64,000 bases of DNA from Chimaeribacter californicus (GCF_002858675.1 NZ_PJZF01000010.1:62001-126000); one strand, 5' to 3'; counted from the stretch's first letter, positions 18,560-27,598 are shown. Notes: generated by a model not told the origin, from the letters alone. Numbers and translations are program-made.

Positions 18560-19960
18560 TTATTGTTTGACTGACTGCGGTAATACGCTTTTTTCCGCGT
18601 CTTCTTCGGCGCGCAGCGCACGACCGGCGAAGAACATGTAGATCACAGCAATCATGAGGATCACACCCATAAACCACAGGCCGGTGGTGAAGCCCTGCAT
18701 CATCGGCGGGGCGAGGATGGACCAGTCCGCCATGCCCATCCAGGCGCTCAGCCCGGTGAGTTTCACTGCCCAGACACAGCCAAAGATCTCCACCATACCC
18801 ATCACCAGGCAGATCTTCAGCGCGGCGCGCCAGCCGCCAACGTGATTGGCGAATACGCCGATGGTGGCGTTAGAGAAGAACATCGGGATAAAGCCTGGAA
18901 TGATCATGATGGAAGAGCCGATGGCCAGCAGGATGCCGACGGCAATCAACTGGCCGATGGTGCCCCACATAAAGCCCCACACCACGGCATTGGGCGCAAA
19001 GCTGTAGATGGCGGCGCAGTCAATCGCCAGCACCGCCCCTGGGATCAGCCGCTGGGAGATGCCGTTAAAGGCTTCCGTGAGTTCCGCAACGAACATGCGC
19101 ACGCCCTGCACAATGATGAAGATGGCAACCGAGAACATCAGGCTGGTCTGGAGGATATAGATCGTCCAGTGAGTTTTTCCGGCCATGGTTTGCAGGGTGT
19201 CCAGGCCAAATGAACAGAGAATGATGCCGAAAAACAGCGTCATGACGATGGCCGTCGAGACGATGTTGTCATGGAAGATGTTGAGCCAGCCCGGCAGTTT
19301 GAGATCTTCCACGCTCTCCTCTTTTTTGCCGAGGAACGGGGCGAGCTTATACGCCAGCCAGGCGGCAAACTGCTGTTGATGGCCAATGGAGAAGCCGCAA
19401 CCGTCGGTGACGTCCTGGGTAGGTTTGTACATCATGTTGGCGGTGATGCCCCAGTAAAGTGACACCAGCACCGCGGTGCACAGAATGGTCGTCCACATCG
19501 GGTAGCCCAGAATGTAGAAGAACACCGCGATTAACCCGGCCTGCTGGAACATGATGTGCCCGGTCAGCATGATGGTACGGATGCCGGTAATACGGCGCAG
19601 CAGCACATACCCAATGTTCAGCGCCAGCGCGAGCAGCACCGCGTACCCAACCCAGCTGTAGGCATCGCCCATCCGTTCAATGGTGGCCATCATCGCGGCA
19701 TAGGTGTCCGAAATGGCCCCGTTAATGCCATACACTTCCGATAATTTGGCCACCACCGGTTTGAAGGTGCTGGTCAGAATGCCTGATCCGGCCTGCAACA
19801 GCATGAAACCAATAATGGTTTTCAGCGTTCCTTTGATGATCACGGTGGCGCTTTTGCGTAACAGCAAATAGCCCAGCATGGTCACCAGCCCCAGTAACAG
19901 CGGGGCGTTGGTCATGACCTGGTTAAAAAAAACAGTAAACAGGGTATAGAGGGTTTCCAT
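18560..19960 (-). CDS. ulaA: Ascorbate PTS permease EIIC UlaA
   Basis: Multi-spanning inner-membrane permease that imports and phosphorylates L-ascorbate with UlaB and UlaC. 466 residues, E. coli 465. Long hydrophobic segments alternate with conserved loops ([42 protein letters not shown]), and the C-terminus has the [11 protein letters not shown] tail of the family. The ATG at 19960 ([14 protein letters not shown]) follows GGAGAG; longer in-frame starts are not conserved. First gene of the operon, divergent from ulaG across a 440-base control region. Confidence 0.95.
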   Translation of the reverse strand: METLYTLFTVFFNQVMTNAPLLLGLVTMLGYLLLRKSATVIIKGTLKTIIGFMLLQAGSGILTSTFKPVVAKLSEVYGINGAISDTYAAMMATIERMGDAYSWVGYAVLLALALNIGYVLLRRITGIRTIMLTGHIMFQQAGLIAVFFYILGYPMWTTILCTAVLVSLYWGITANMMYKPTQDVTDGCGFSIGHQQQFAAWLAYKLAPFLGKKEESVEDLKLPGWLNIFHDNIVSTAIVMTLFFGIILCSFGLDTLQTMAGKTHWTIYILQTSLMFSVAIFIIVQGVRMFVAELTEAFNGISQRLIPGAVLAIDCAAIYSFAPNAVVWGFMWGTIGQLIAVGILLAIGSSIMIIPGFIPMFFSNATIGVFANHVGGWRAALKICLVMGMVEIFGCVWAVKLTGLSAWMGMADWSILAPPMMQGFTTGLWFMGVILMIAVIYMFFAGRALRAEEDAEKSVLPQSVKQ

Positions 19961-20400
19961 AAGGCTCTCCATGAGAAAGCACTCCGTGAGGCTTTCCGCG
20001 TTGGGCCGGATATCCTGCAAGTTTGCATCCGGGTAAAGGCACAACAATCTTAAGGTCGTCGCACTCTACCGCTCACCTGTTATCACAAAAAGACACTTTA
20101 TGATTATTTGTGAGCACCTTCTCAAGATATTGATTCAGCGACAGCAACACGCATTGAAGGGTATGCAGCGCTTTTGAATAAATAATTGTTTATCAAAATA
20201 AAAAACAAACCATATGAATAGCTGATAACTCCTCGCCTGAAGATTCACGTCGGGAAAGGTCTCGTAAAATAGGTGAAACAGCGTTGTAAGCCCACAAAAA
20301 GAGTGCTAGATTCCTCTCAAATTAATCACTAATAATCATTTAATGATTGAAATTGATTTATAGACTTGTATGTTTATCACCAACCCGACGAGGAAACGCG
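19961..20400. promoter_or_regulatory. ulaA-ulaG divergent control region
   Basis: 440 AT-rich bases. TGTGAGCACCTTCTCA (20109-20124) is a CRP-like site matching 8 of 10 key bases. TCACAAA (20083-20089) and TTTGTGA (20107-20113) form a spaced inverted repeat. Close to ulaG, AATCATT (20334-20340) and AATGATT (20342-20348) form a perfect 15-bp palindrome, with AATCACT at 20324-20330 exactly 10 bases upstream. These heptads recur before ulaR and are candidate UlaR operators. A possible ulaG promoter is TTGAAA (20347) with TATGTT (20369). In E. coli the same region binds UlaR, CRP and IHF. Confidence 0.55.
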
Positions 20401-21465
20401 ATGAGTAAAGTAACCACCCTGACCCGTGAAGCCTGGATCCTGAATACGTTCCCGGAATGGGGCAGCTGGCTGAATGAAGAGATTGAACAGGAGCAGGTGG
20501 CTCCCGGCACATTTGCCATGTGGTGGCTGGGGTGTACCGGTATCTGGCTGAAGTCTGAGGGCGGTGCCAACCTGTGTGTTGATTTCTGGTGCGGAACCGG
20601 CAAGCAGAGCCATGCTAACCCGTTGATGAAGGATGGCCACCAGATGCAGCGCATGGCCGGGGTGAAAAAGTTGCAGCCAAACCTGCGCACCACCCCCTTT
20701 GTGCTGGACCCGTTTGCCATCCGGCAAATTGACGCGGTGCTCTCCACCCACGATCACAACGATCACATTGACGTTAATGTAGCCGCGGCCGTGATGCAGA
20801 ACTGTGATGCCTCTGTGCCGTTTATCGGGCCGCAAACCTGCGTTGATCTCTGGATCAGCTGGGGCGTACCAGCTGAGCGCTGCATCGTGATGACGCCGGG
20901 TAAGGTGGTGACCATTAAAGATGTGGAGATCCGCGCGCTGGAGGCGTTCGACCGCACCGCGCTGATTACGTTACCAGCCGGGCAGCGGGCTGCCGGGGTA
21001 CTGCCGGACGGCATGGATCAACGCGCCGTCAATTATCTGTTCACAACACCGGGCGGCTCGCTCTACCACAGTGGTGATTCGCACTACTCGAACTATTACG
21101 CGAAACATGGCAATGAGCACCACGTCGATGTGGCTCTGGGGTCTTACGGGGAGAACCCGCGCGGTATCACCGACAAGATGACCAGCGCCGATATTCTGCG
21201 GATGGCCGAAGCGCTGAAAACCCAGGTGGTGATCCCGTTCCACCATGACATCTGGTCAAACTTCCAGGCAGACCCGCAGGAGATCCGCGTGCTGTGGGAG
21301 ATGAAAAAAGACCGGCTGCGCTATGGCTTCAAGCCGTTTATCTGGCAGGTGGGCGGCAAATTCACCTGGCCGCTGGACAAGGATAATTTTGAATATCACT
21401 ACCCACGTGGGTTTGATGACTGCTTTACCCAGGAACCGGATCTGCCGTTTACCTCGTTCCTTTGA
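20401..21465 (+). CDS. ulaG: L-ascorbate-6-phosphate lactonase UlaG
   Basis: Metallo-beta-lactamase-fold enzyme that opens the lactone ring of L-ascorbate 6-phosphate, first cytosolic step after PTS uptake. 354 residues, identical to E. coli UlaG in length. The metal-binding motif is [10 protein letters not shown], with further His/Asp ligands at HSGDSHYS and VIPFHHDIW. The ATG at 20401 ([12 protein letters not shown]) is preceded by a GAGGAA site. Transcribed away from ulaABCDEF and followed by ulaR 124 bases later. Confidence 0.96.
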   Translation: MSKVTTLTREAWILNTFPEWGSWLNEEIEQEQVAPGTFAMWWLGCTGIWLKSEGGANLCVDFWCGTGKQSHANPLMKDGHQMQRMAGVKKLQPNLRTTPFVLDPFAIRQIDAVLSTHDHNDHIDVNVAAAVMQNCDASVPFIGPQTCVDLWISWGVPAERCIVMTPGKVVTIKDVEIRALEAFDRTALITLPAGQRAAGVLPDGMDQRAVNYLFTTPGGSLYHSGDSHYSNYYAKHGNEHHVDVALGSYGENPRGITDKMTSADILRMAEALKTQVVIPFHHDIWSNFQADPQEIRVLWEMKKDRLRYGFKPFIWQVGGKFTWPLDKDNFEYHYPRGFDDCFTQEPDLPFTSFL

Positions 21466-21561
21466 GGGCTGTCCGCGTGCGGCAGGGTACGTTGCCCTGC
21501 CCTGGCACGTGGGGCAAGCAACGAAAAATACAAATGCGCATGATGCTCGCGTATAATCACC

Positions 21562-21576
21562 GGATAATCATTATCC
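21562..21576. promoter_or_regulatory. Perfect palindrome before ulaR, candidate UlaR operator
   Basis: GGATAATCATTATCC, 7+1+7 perfect inverted repeat 14 bases before the ulaR start. It contains the AATCATT heptad also found before ulaG, which suggests autoregulation. Binding is inferred. Confidence 0.5.
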
Positions 21577-21589
21577 ACGCGGGGCAATC

Positions 21590-22345
21590 ATGACAGAAGC
21601 ACAACGACATAACGCTATCCTTGGGCTGCTTCAACGTCAGGGGCAGCTCTCTGTCGCGGATGTCATCACGCAGTTTGCTATTTCACCGGCAACGGCGCGT
21701 CGCGACATCACCAAGCTCAATGAGCTGGGAAAATTACGCAAAGTACGCAATGGGGCAGAAGCCATCAGCACGCCGCGCCAGAGCTGGACGCCGCTGAATA
21801 TTCACCAGACGGCGCATCTCAATGAGAAGATGCGCATCGCCAAAGCCGCAGCGGCGCTGTGCAGCCCGGATCAAAGCGTGGTGATTAACTGTGGCTCCAC
21901 GGCCTTTTTGCTGGGTCAGGAGATTTGCGGCAAACCGGTACAGGTGATCACCAACTATCTGCCGCTGGCCAATTATTTGATTGAGCAGGAGCATGAAAGC
22001 GTGGTGATCATGGGCGGGCAATATAATAAAAGCCAGGCCATCACCCTCGCGCCACAAGACGGCGATGCCACCCTTTATGCCGGGCACTGGATGTTTACCA
22101 GCGGCATCGGGCTGACGGCCGAAGGGTTGTATAAAACCGACATGCTGACCGCGATGGCCGAGCAAAAGATGCTTAACACCGTGGGTAAACTGGCGGTGCT
22201 GGTAGATAGCAGCAAGTTGGGGCAGCGGGCTGGTATGCTGTTTAGCCGCACCGAACAGATTGATGTCGTGATCACCGGGCAGGATGCAGACGCAGCGCTG
22301 GTGGCGCAGTTACGCGATCAGGGCGTTGAGGTGATTCTGGTGTGA
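21590..22345 (+). CDS. ulaR: Ascorbate utilisation repressor UlaR (DeoR family)
   Basis: DeoR-family repressor, 251 residues. The N-terminal winged helix-turn-helix ([20 protein letters not shown]) is followed by the sugar-phosphate-binding DeoRC domain with the NCGSTA and [10 protein letters not shown] loops. Known UlaR proteins respond to L-ascorbate 6-phosphate. Its position directly after ulaG and the completeness of the ula set support the assignment. The start ATG follows a GGGGCA site. Confidence 0.93.
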   Translation: MTEAQRHNAILGLLQRQGQLSVADVITQFAISPATARRDITKLNELGKLRKVRNGAEAISTPRQSWTPLNIHQTAHLNEKMRIAKAAAALCSPDQSVVINCGSTAFLLGQEICGKPVQVITNYLPLANYLIEQEHESVVIMGGQYNKSQAITLAPQDGDATLYAGHWMFTSGIGLTAEGLYKTDMLTAMAEQKMLNTVGKLAVLVDSSKLGQRAGMLFSRTEQIDVVITGQDADAALVAQLRDQGVEVILV

Positions 22346-22638
22346 CGGCCGTGTCACGACGCCGCCCGGCTGGGCATCGTCGTTATGCGCCATCCGATCA
22401 CATTCATGGCAAATGCGTCGATGGTGAGCAATGGCCGCTGAAAATCGTCGGTTGCGTAAAATGCTGGGGCAATCGGCGGAGGGGCAATAACCGCCGCTGA
22501 AATTGTCCACGGCGTAAACCCCGGCAAGGCTGTGTGGTGACCTTTTCACAATAGCCCTGTATTATGCCGGGTCTTGTCCGGCAAAAAATTAGGTACACTG
22601 TTACGGTGTTTTCCCCTAATTCAGAGGCGCCCCGCAGT

Positions 22639-22968
22639 ATGGAACAGTTCGAAGCAATCAGCGTTGAGCAGGCACACGCCCGGTTAAGCCAGGGTGACGC
22701 CGTGATGGTGGATATCCGCGATCCGCAGAGTTTTGCCGCCGCCCATGCGCCGGGAGCGTTCCACCTGACGAACGGCAATTTACCGGCGTTTATCCAGCAG
22801 ACGGCGTTTGATAAGCCGGTGATGGTGATGTGCTATCACGGCATCAGCAGCCGCGGCGCGGCGCAGTACCTGCTGACACAGGGCTATGGCGCGGTCTACA
22901 GCATCGATGGCGGCTTTGAGGCCTGGGCACGCCAGTTCCCTGATGCCGTGCAGGCTGACAACGCCTGA
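22639..22968 (+). CDS. glpE: Thiosulfate sulfurtransferase GlpE (rhodanese)
   Basis: Single-domain rhodanese moving sulfane sulfur from thiosulfate to cyanide or thioredoxin in vitro. 109 residues. The active-site Cys65 lies in the loop CYHGISSRG; the DIRDPQSF and SIDGGFEAW motifs flank it. The ATG at 22639 gives the conserved MEQFEAISV start, and longer frames are not conserved. It ends at its own strong terminator, so it is not obviously cotranscribed with glpG, unlike the compact glpEGR of E. coli. Confidence 0.94.
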   Translation: MEQFEAISVEQAHARLSQGDAVMVDIRDPQSFAAAHAPGAFHLTNGNLPAFIQQTAFDKPVMVMCYHGISSRGAAQYLLTQGYGAVYSIDGGFEAWARQFPDAVQADNA

Positions 22969-22987
22969 CGCCTACCCTATCCTGCCC

Positions 22988-23016
22988 GCCACCGGCTTTG
23001 CCGGTGGCTTTTTTTT
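22988..23016 (+). terminator. Terminator of glpE
   Basis: GCCACCGGC (22988-22996), TTT loop and GCCGGTGGC (23000-23008) form a perfect 9-bp stem followed by eight T. Confidence 0.93.
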
Positions 23017-23481
23017 GCCTGTGCGCCCAGCCTGATAACGGAAATGCCCGGAAGACGCGGCTCCACACCCGCGTTCCGGACGAGCGCATTGCCATGTTGC
23101 TGTGTTTTATATGCCCTATGCTACCTACGGTGGTGTAAAACCTGGCCGGCTACGCCCGGTACACTGCGCGGATAGGTGCCGCCTCAATTGTCGTGTGCGC
23201 CTTCCCGCCGTTCTGCACCGTTTATGTGACCATACGTTTATGCGTTACCTGAAACACACTGTGCGCCCTGGCCGGTATACTCAGCATGAACCACTGTGTA
23301 AACCCTGTGGCCTATAACCGGTAACTGTGAGGCAGCGCATACGGCAGAAAGCAGGCAGTACACACCCGGGTACGGCAGGTATAATCAGGTTGCCGCGCCC
23401 ATAGGGTGAATGGTAAGTTGCAAAATCATGATTAAAAATCAATCTGTTAAAACACCGCCGGTGAAGGGTTGCAAATAAACT
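23017..23481. other. Long glpE-glpG spacer with degenerate repeats
   Basis: About 465 bases without a convincing gene. It holds a hairpin (CCGGA..ACGCGG at 23048-23060 with CCGCGT-TCCGG at 23069-23079) and related segments beginning GTGTAAA, then CCTG, then CCGGTA (23131-23163 and 23296-23327), with a third shorter CCCTGGCCGGTA copy in between. A consensus -10 TATAAT at 23380-23385 could serve glpG, though no good -35 precedes it. The spacer is not recognised as a known repeat family. Confidence 0.45.
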
Positions 23482-24318
23482 ATGGTGCGAATAATTGCGT
23501 TGTCCAACCCCCGGGTCGCCCTGGCCTTTGTGGATTACATGGCGACTCAGGGCATCCGGCTGGAGAGCCGGCCGCAACAGGGACATACTGTTGAATTATG
23601 GCTGGCGGATGAATCCCGGTTGAGCGAAGTCGAAAGCCAGCTTGAGCAGTTCCTGCGCGATCCTGCCCATCCCCGTTATCAGGCGGCCAGCTGGCAAACC
23701 GGCAATACAGAAAGCACGCTGGCTTACCCGCGTTACTCTTATCTGGCACGCATCCGCAGCCAGGCCGGGCCGTTTACGCTGGCCATTATGGTGCTGAGTA
23801 TTGTCATCTACCTGCTGATGCCGGTAATGGGCGATGACCGCATCATGAACTGGCTCGGCTGGCCGGCGGACAGCAGCCAATACTGGCAGCTGTGGCGCTG
23901 GGTCAGCCATGCGTTGCTGCACTTCTCGCCCCTGCACATTATTTTCAACCTGCTGTGGTGGTGGTACCTGGCTGGGCCGCTGGAGAAGCGCCTCGGCACC
24001 GGCAAGCTGGTGACGATCGCGCTGGTCTCCGCCTTTTTCAGCGGCTGGGCGCAATCCCTTTACAGCGGTATCTATTTCGGCGGCCTTTCCGGTGTGGTCT
24101 ACGCGCTGATGGGCTATGTCTGGCTGACCGGCGAGCGTGCACCGGACGTGGGGCTTTCGCTTCCGCGCGGGTTAATGGTGTTTTCGCTGGTGTGGCTGGT
24201 TGCCGGTTATTTTGATGTTTTTGGCCTGGCGATTGCCAATGCGGCCCACGTAGCCGGGTTACTCCTGGGCTTACTGATGGCTTTCAAAGATACGCGCCAC
24301 CTGCGCGGGCAACGCTAA
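23482..24318 (+). CDS. glpG: Rhomboid intramembrane protease GlpG
   Basis: Inner-membrane serine protease that cleaves substrates within the bilayer. 278 residues: cytoplasmic N-terminal domain (residues 1-90) and a six-helix rhomboid core. Catalytic Ser203 in [13 protein letters not shown] and His256 in NAAHVAG are both present, as are the [20 protein letters not shown] loop-1/helix-2 residues. The ribosome site is weak (GAAGGG, 13 bases before the ATG). glpR follows 34 bases later, so glpGR are probably cotranscribed. Confidence 0.94.
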   Translation: MVRIIALSNPRVALAFVDYMATQGIRLESRPQQGHTVELWLADESRLSEVESQLEQFLRDPAHPRYQAASWQTGNTESTLAYPRYSYLARIRSQAGPFTLAIMVLSIVIYLLMPVMGDDRIMNWLGWPADSSQYWQLWRWVSHALLHFSPLHIIFNLLWWWYLAGPLEKRLGTGKLVTIALVSAFFSGWAQSLYSGIYFGGLSGVVYALMGYVWLTGERAPDVGLSLPRGLMVFSLVWLVAGYFDVFGLAIANAAHVAGLLLGLLMAFKDTRHLRGQR

Positions 24319-24352
24319 CTGCCGGCTTTTCCGGTCTTTTTAGGGGTGTAAT

Positions 24353-25111
24353 GTGAAGCAAACGCAGCGTCATGACGCGATTATTGAACTGGTGCGTCAG
24401 CAGGGGTATGTCAGTACCGAGGAGCTGGTGGAACATTTTGCCGTCAGCCCGCAAACCATCCGCCGCGATCTGAACGACCTGGCGGATCAGAATAAAATCC
24501 AGCGCCATCACGGCGGCGCAGCACTGCCCTCCAGCTCGGTGAATGCCGCCTACCATGACCGTAAAATCATGTGGCCGACCGAAAAGGCGCGCATTGCCCA
24601 GCGCGTCGCCAGCCAGATCCCGGATGGCGCCACGCTGTTTATTGATATCGGCACCACGCCGGAAGCGGTCGCCCATGCCCTGCTGAACCATAAAAACCTG
24701 CGGGTCGTGACCAATAACCTGAATGTGGCCACCCTGCTGACGGCCAAAGAGGATTTCCGGCTGATTCTGGCCGGGGGGGAAGTGCGCACCCGTGACGGCG
24801 GCATCATGGGGGAAGCAACGCTGGACTTCATCTCCCAGTTCCGCCTGGATTACGGCATTCTGGGCATCAGCGGCATCGATATGGACGGCTCGCTGCTGGA
24901 GTTTGATTACCATGAGGTGCGCACCAAACGCGCCATCATTGAGAATTCCCGCTGCGTGATGCTGGTGACTGACCACTCCAAATTTGGCCGCAACGCGATG
25001 GTCAATCTCGGCAACATGAACCTGATCGACTATTTATTCACGGACAAAATGCCGCCCGCCAGCGTGATGAAAATCATTGAACAGCATGAGGTGCAGCTGG
25101 AGCTGTGCTGA
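24353..25111 (+). CDS. glpR: Glycerol-3-phosphate regulon repressor GlpR
   Basis: DeoR-family repressor of the glp regulon, 252 residues, intact. The N-terminal helix-turn-helix (YVSTEELVEHFAVSPQTIRR) is followed by a ligand domain that senses glycerol 3-phosphate (DIGTTPEAVA, TNNLNVA). The start is the GTG at 24353, giving MKQTQRHDAI; an ATG two bases earlier is out of frame and stops at once. A strong GlpR operator is visible in front of the neighbouring glpD. Many E. coli K-12 strains carry a frameshifted glpR; this copy is not. Confidence 0.95.
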   Translation: MKQTQRHDAIIELVRQQGYVSTEELVEHFAVSPQTIRRDLNDLADQNKIQRHHGGAALPSSSVNAAYHDRKIMWPTEKARIAQRVASQIPDGATLFIDIGTTPEAVAHALLNHKNLRVVTNNLNVATLLTAKEDFRLILAGGEVRTRDGGIMGEATLDFISQFRLDYGILGISGIDMDGSLLEFDYHEVRTKRAIIENSRCVMLVTDHSKFGRNAMVNLGNMNLIDYLFTDKMPPASVMKIIEQHEVQLELC

Positions 25112-25120
25112 TCCCGCCTG

Positions 25121-25178
25121 CGGCCTGAGGCCGTTTTCTGCCCTGCCTTTTGCGGCCCCGTTTTTTTTAACGGGGCCG
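25121..25178 (+). terminator. Terminator pair after glpR
   Basis: CGGCC-TGA-GGCCG (25121-25133) is followed by TTTTCT. A second, stronger hairpin has CGGCCCCGTT (25153-25162), a T6 loop and AACGGGGCCG (25169-25178), but its T-run sits in the loop. The first has the more normal terminator form. Confidence 0.6.
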
Positions 25179-25248
25179 TGTCATTTCTGCTTATCCCCTT
25201 TTTCGCTACGGCGTCAATGATCTGACAACGTAATAAGGCCGGAAAAAG

Positions 25249-25340
25249 TGTTAGCTGCATCACGCATGAATGTTTTTATTTGGTTAAGCCTTGGCTTATT
25301 TGTTGGTTTTTGATTACAATCATGAGCGAAAACGAACATT
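25249..25340 (+). promoter_or_regulatory. glpD promoter with CRP-like site and GlpR operator
   Basis: In order: CRP-like TGTTAGCTGCATCACG (25249-25264, 8 of 10 key bases); -35 TTGGCT (25291-25296); 18-base spacer; -10 TACAAT (25315-25320); then CATGAGCGAA/AACGAACATT (25321-25340). The right half of the last element matches the GlpR half-site consensus WATKYTCGWW perfectly on the minus strand; the left half matches 7 of 10. The operator covers the expected start of transcription, and the CRP-like site is centred about 70 bases upstream of it. Confidence 0.75.
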
Positions 25341-25374
25341 AAAGAACTGTTGCGAACATCTGGAGGAAGATGAC

Positions 25375-26886
25375 GTGGAAACCAAAGACTTGATCGTGAT
25401 CGGTGGCGGCATCAACGGGGCCGGCATCGCAGCGGATGCTGCCGGGCGCGGGCTGTCCGTACTGCTGCTGGAAGCGCAAGACTTGGCGTGTGCCACCTCT
25501 TCCGCCAGCTCGAAACTGATCCACGGTGGCCTGCGCTACCTGGAACATTACGAATTCCGCCTGGTGAGCGAAGCGCTGGCCGAGCGTGAGGTGCTGTTGA
25601 AACTGGCGCCGCACATTGCGTTCCCGATGCGCTTCCGCCTGCCGCACCGCCCGCACCTGCGCCCGGCGTGGATGATCCGTACCGGCCTGTTCCTGTACGA
25701 TCACCTCGGCAAACGCACCAGCCTGCCGGCGAGTAAAAGCCTGCGTTTTGGCGCGGATTCGGTACTCAAGCCGGAAATCACGCGCGGTTTCGAATATTCT
25801 GACTGCTGGGTAGATGATGCGCGTCTGGTGGTATTGAATGCGCAGGAAGTGGAACGCCGGGGCGGTGAAGTACGCACCCGCACCAAAGTGACCTCTGCCC
25901 GCCGTGAAAACGGCCTGTGGGTGGTTGAAGCGCAGGATGTGGCGAGCGGCAAAACCTTTACCTGCCGTGCGCGTGGCCTGGTGAACGCCACCGGCCCGTG
26001 GGTGAAAAACTTCTTTGATAATGGCCTGAAACTGAAATCGCCGTACGGCATCCGCCTGATCAAGGGCAGCCATATTGTGGTGCCGCGTGCGCACAACCAG
26101 AAGCAGGCTTATATCCTGCAAAACGAAGATCACCGTATTGTGTTTGTAATTCCGTGGATGGAGGAGTTTTCCATCATCGGCACCACCGACGTGGAGTACA
26201 AAGGCGATCCGAAGAGTGTGCAGATTGACGATCAGGAAAAAGATTACCTGCTGAAAATCTACAACAGCCACTTCAAGAAGCAGCTGGGGCGTCAGGACAT
26301 CGTCTGGAGTTACTCCGGCGTGCGCCCGCTGTGTGATGATGAGTCTGATTCTCCGCAGGCGGTGACCCGTGATTACACGCTCGACGTGCATGACGACAAC
26401 GGCCAGGCGCCGCTGCTGTCAGTGTTTGGCGGCAAGCTGACCACTTACCGTAAGCTGGCTGAACACGCGATGGAGAAGCTGGCGAAATACTACCCGAGCG
26501 CCGGCCCGGCCTGGACGAAAAAGGGCAGTCTGCCGGGGGGTGATATTGGGGGCGATCGTGACAGCTACGCCGCGCAACTGCGCCGCAAACACAGCTGGCT
26601 GCCGGAATCCCTGGCCCGCCGCCTGACCAATACGTATGGTAGCCACAGCGAGTTGATTCTGGCCGGGGCCAACAGCCTGGCCGATCTGGGTGAAGATTTT
26701 GGCCACCATTTCTTTGAGGCCGAATTGCGTTATCTGGTGGAGAAGGAGTGGGTCAAGGAACTGGACGACGCCATCTGGCGCCGCACCAAGATCGGCATGT
26801 GGCTGGATGACGCGCAACAGCAGCGCGTGGCGGCCTGGCTCGCCAACCACATTACCCCGGTGAAGAAGCTCTCACTGGCGTCCTGA
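25375..26886 (+). CDS. glpD: Aerobic glycerol-3-phosphate dehydrogenase GlpD
   Basis: Membrane-associated FAD enzyme oxidising glycerol 3-phosphate to dihydroxyacetone phosphate and passing electrons to quinone. 503 residues. The FAD-binding GGGINGAGIAADAAGRG is at the N-terminus; the conserved SSKLIHGGLRYLEHYEFRLV and GTTDVEYKGDP segments and the C-terminal domain follow. The start is the GTG at 25375 with GGAGGAA 6 bases upstream, giving the conserved METKDLIVIGGG; the ATG at 25370 is out of frame. Same strand as glpEGR, unlike E. coli, where glpD is divergent from glpEGR. Confidence 0.96.
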   Translation: METKDLIVIGGGINGAGIAADAAGRGLSVLLLEAQDLACATSSASSKLIHGGLRYLEHYEFRLVSEALAEREVLLKLAPHIAFPMRFRLPHRPHLRPAWMIRTGLFLYDHLGKRTSLPASKSLRFGADSVLKPEITRGFEYSDCWVDDARLVVLNAQEVERRGGEVRTRTKVTSARRENGLWVVEAQDVASGKTFTCRARGLVNATGPWVKNFFDNGLKLKSPYGIRLIKGSHIVVPRAHNQKQAYILQNEDHRIVFVIPWMEEFSIIGTTDVEYKGDPKSVQIDDQEKDYLLKIYNSHFKKQLGRQDIVWSYSGVRPLCDDESDSPQAVTRDYTLDVHDDNGQAPLLSVFGGKLTTYRKLAEHAMEKLAKYYPSAGPAWTKKGSLPGGDIGGDRDSYAAQLRRKHSWLPESLARRLTNTYGSHSELILAGANSLADLGEDFGHHFFEAELRYLVEKEWVKELDDAIWRRTKIGMWLDDAQQQRVAAWLANHITPVKKLSLAS

Positions 26887-26904
26887 TCGCAGGCATTACG
26901 CGAT

Positions 26905-26935
26905 AAAAAAGCCCGGCCGCTATGCCGGGCTTTTT
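26905..26935. terminator. Bidirectional terminator between glpD and the toxin gene
   Basis: A6, GCCCGGC (26911-26917), six-base loop, GCCGGGC (26924-26930), T5. It serves glpD on the plus strand and the toxin-antitoxin operon on the minus strand. Confidence 0.9.
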
Positions 26936-26977
26936 ATTGTCTGGTGAATAATACAGCCAGAATACGTCTTAAAGACT

Positions 26978-27325
26978 TTAACCAAAGAGTTCAGAATGCG
27001 TGCCGATATCAATAAGCATGATGAGATTCTTCTCTTCATTACGCTGATACACCAGAAGAAAATCGCCATCAAGGTGGAGTTCACGGTGCCCCATCCACGG
27101 CTTTCCTGCCAGCTCATGATCCCGGTATTGCGCAGGCAGCGGCATACGCCATACTAAATATTGGCACACCTCACGTATCTGGGACAGATCGTAGCGGCCT
27201 GCTTTGTTATAGCGTTCCCAGCTTCTGGCAAACTGGCTGGTATAATCCAGTTTACGGGGCAGAAGCTCAGCCGGTCTTTTTGGCGCGTCCTTTCCCTTGC
27301 TGTTTTTCTTGCTTCCCTTCGCCAT
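26978..27325 (-). CDS. YafQ-like mRNA interferase toxin (RelE/ParE superfamily)
   Basis: Predicted ribosome-dependent endoribonuclease toxin, 115 residues. The C-terminal 90 residues match YafQ: LPAQYRDHELAG, ELHLDGDFLLVY and the terminal GTHSELFG keep the His, Asp and His residues that YafQ needs for cleavage. The N-terminal 25 residues (MAKGSKKNSKGKDAPKRP..) are a Lys-rich extension absent from E. coli YafQ. The start ATG at 27325 has GGGAGC 8 bases upstream, which supports the extended form. The gene overlaps the antitoxin by 59 bases in another frame. Second gene of the operon, an accessory insertion between glpD and glgP. Confidence 0.85.
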   Translation of the reverse strand: MAKGSKKNSKGKDAPKRPAELLPRKLDYTSQFARSWERYNKAGRYDLSQIREVCQYLVWRMPLPAQYRDHELAGKPWMGHRELHLDGDFLLVYQRNEEKNLIMLIDIGTHSELFG

Positions 27326-27584
27326 GACCCAAGCTCCCTAACATGTCATCAATATCATCAAAATGACTGCCATGTTTTGCTGCAATCTCATCAGCCTCCT
27401 GCATTGCAGCACGCAGTCTTGCACTGGGGCGTTTAATCTCCAGCGGCAGGCGCTGCTCTTCCACTACTTGCCCGAGGAAAAGGCGAAATGCCGCGCTGAT
27501 GGTCAGGCCGCAATCACGCAGCACAGCCGTCGCTTCATCTTTTAAAGCGGCATCAATGCGGGCACGCACATAGGTTTCCATCAT
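27267..27584 (-). CDS. DinJ/RelB-family antitoxin
   Basis: Predicted antitoxin that neutralises the following toxin and represses the operon, about 105 residues. The N-terminal ribbon-helix-helix region (ETYVRARIDAALKDEATAVL, then GLTISAAFRLFL) is characteristic of DinJ/RelB. The middle is helical, and the C-terminus is Lys/Gly-rich and lies wholly within the overlap with the toxin gene. The ATGs at 27584 and 27581 are both possible; GGAG lies 4 and 7 bases upstream, slightly favouring the second. Family DNA-binding mode predicts autoregulation at the palindrome just upstream. Confidence 0.87.
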   Translation of the reverse strand: MMETYVRARIDAALKDEATAVLRDCGLTISAAFRLFLGQVVEEQRLPLEIKRPSARLRAAMQEADEIAAKHGSHFDDIDDMLGSLGHGEGKQEKQQGKGRAKKTG

Positions 27585-27598
27585 TTAACTCCAGAATA

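Noticed and set aside
22574-22599. TTGTCC...TACACT as a glpE promoter
   Set aside because: The spacer is only 14 bases, too short for a normal sigma-70 promoter.
23102-23317. 71-codon open frame in the glpE-glpG spacer
   Set aside because: No ribosome site, Cys/Arg-rich random-looking sequence, and it coincides with the degenerate repeats.
25153-25178. Strong GC hairpin with T-run taken as the main glpR terminator
   Set aside because: The T-run is in the loop, not after the stem; the preceding hairpin with TTTT is the more canonical terminator.
25339-26391. 350-codon open frame opposite glpD
   Set aside because: It mirrors conserved glpD codons, has no ribosome site and no known family.
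26978-27584. Alternative reading of the toxin pair as HigBA or ParDE
   Set aside because: The downstream protein keeps YafQ-type His/Asp motifs and the terminal GTHSELFG, and the upstream protein is DinJ/RelB-like, in antitoxin-first order.
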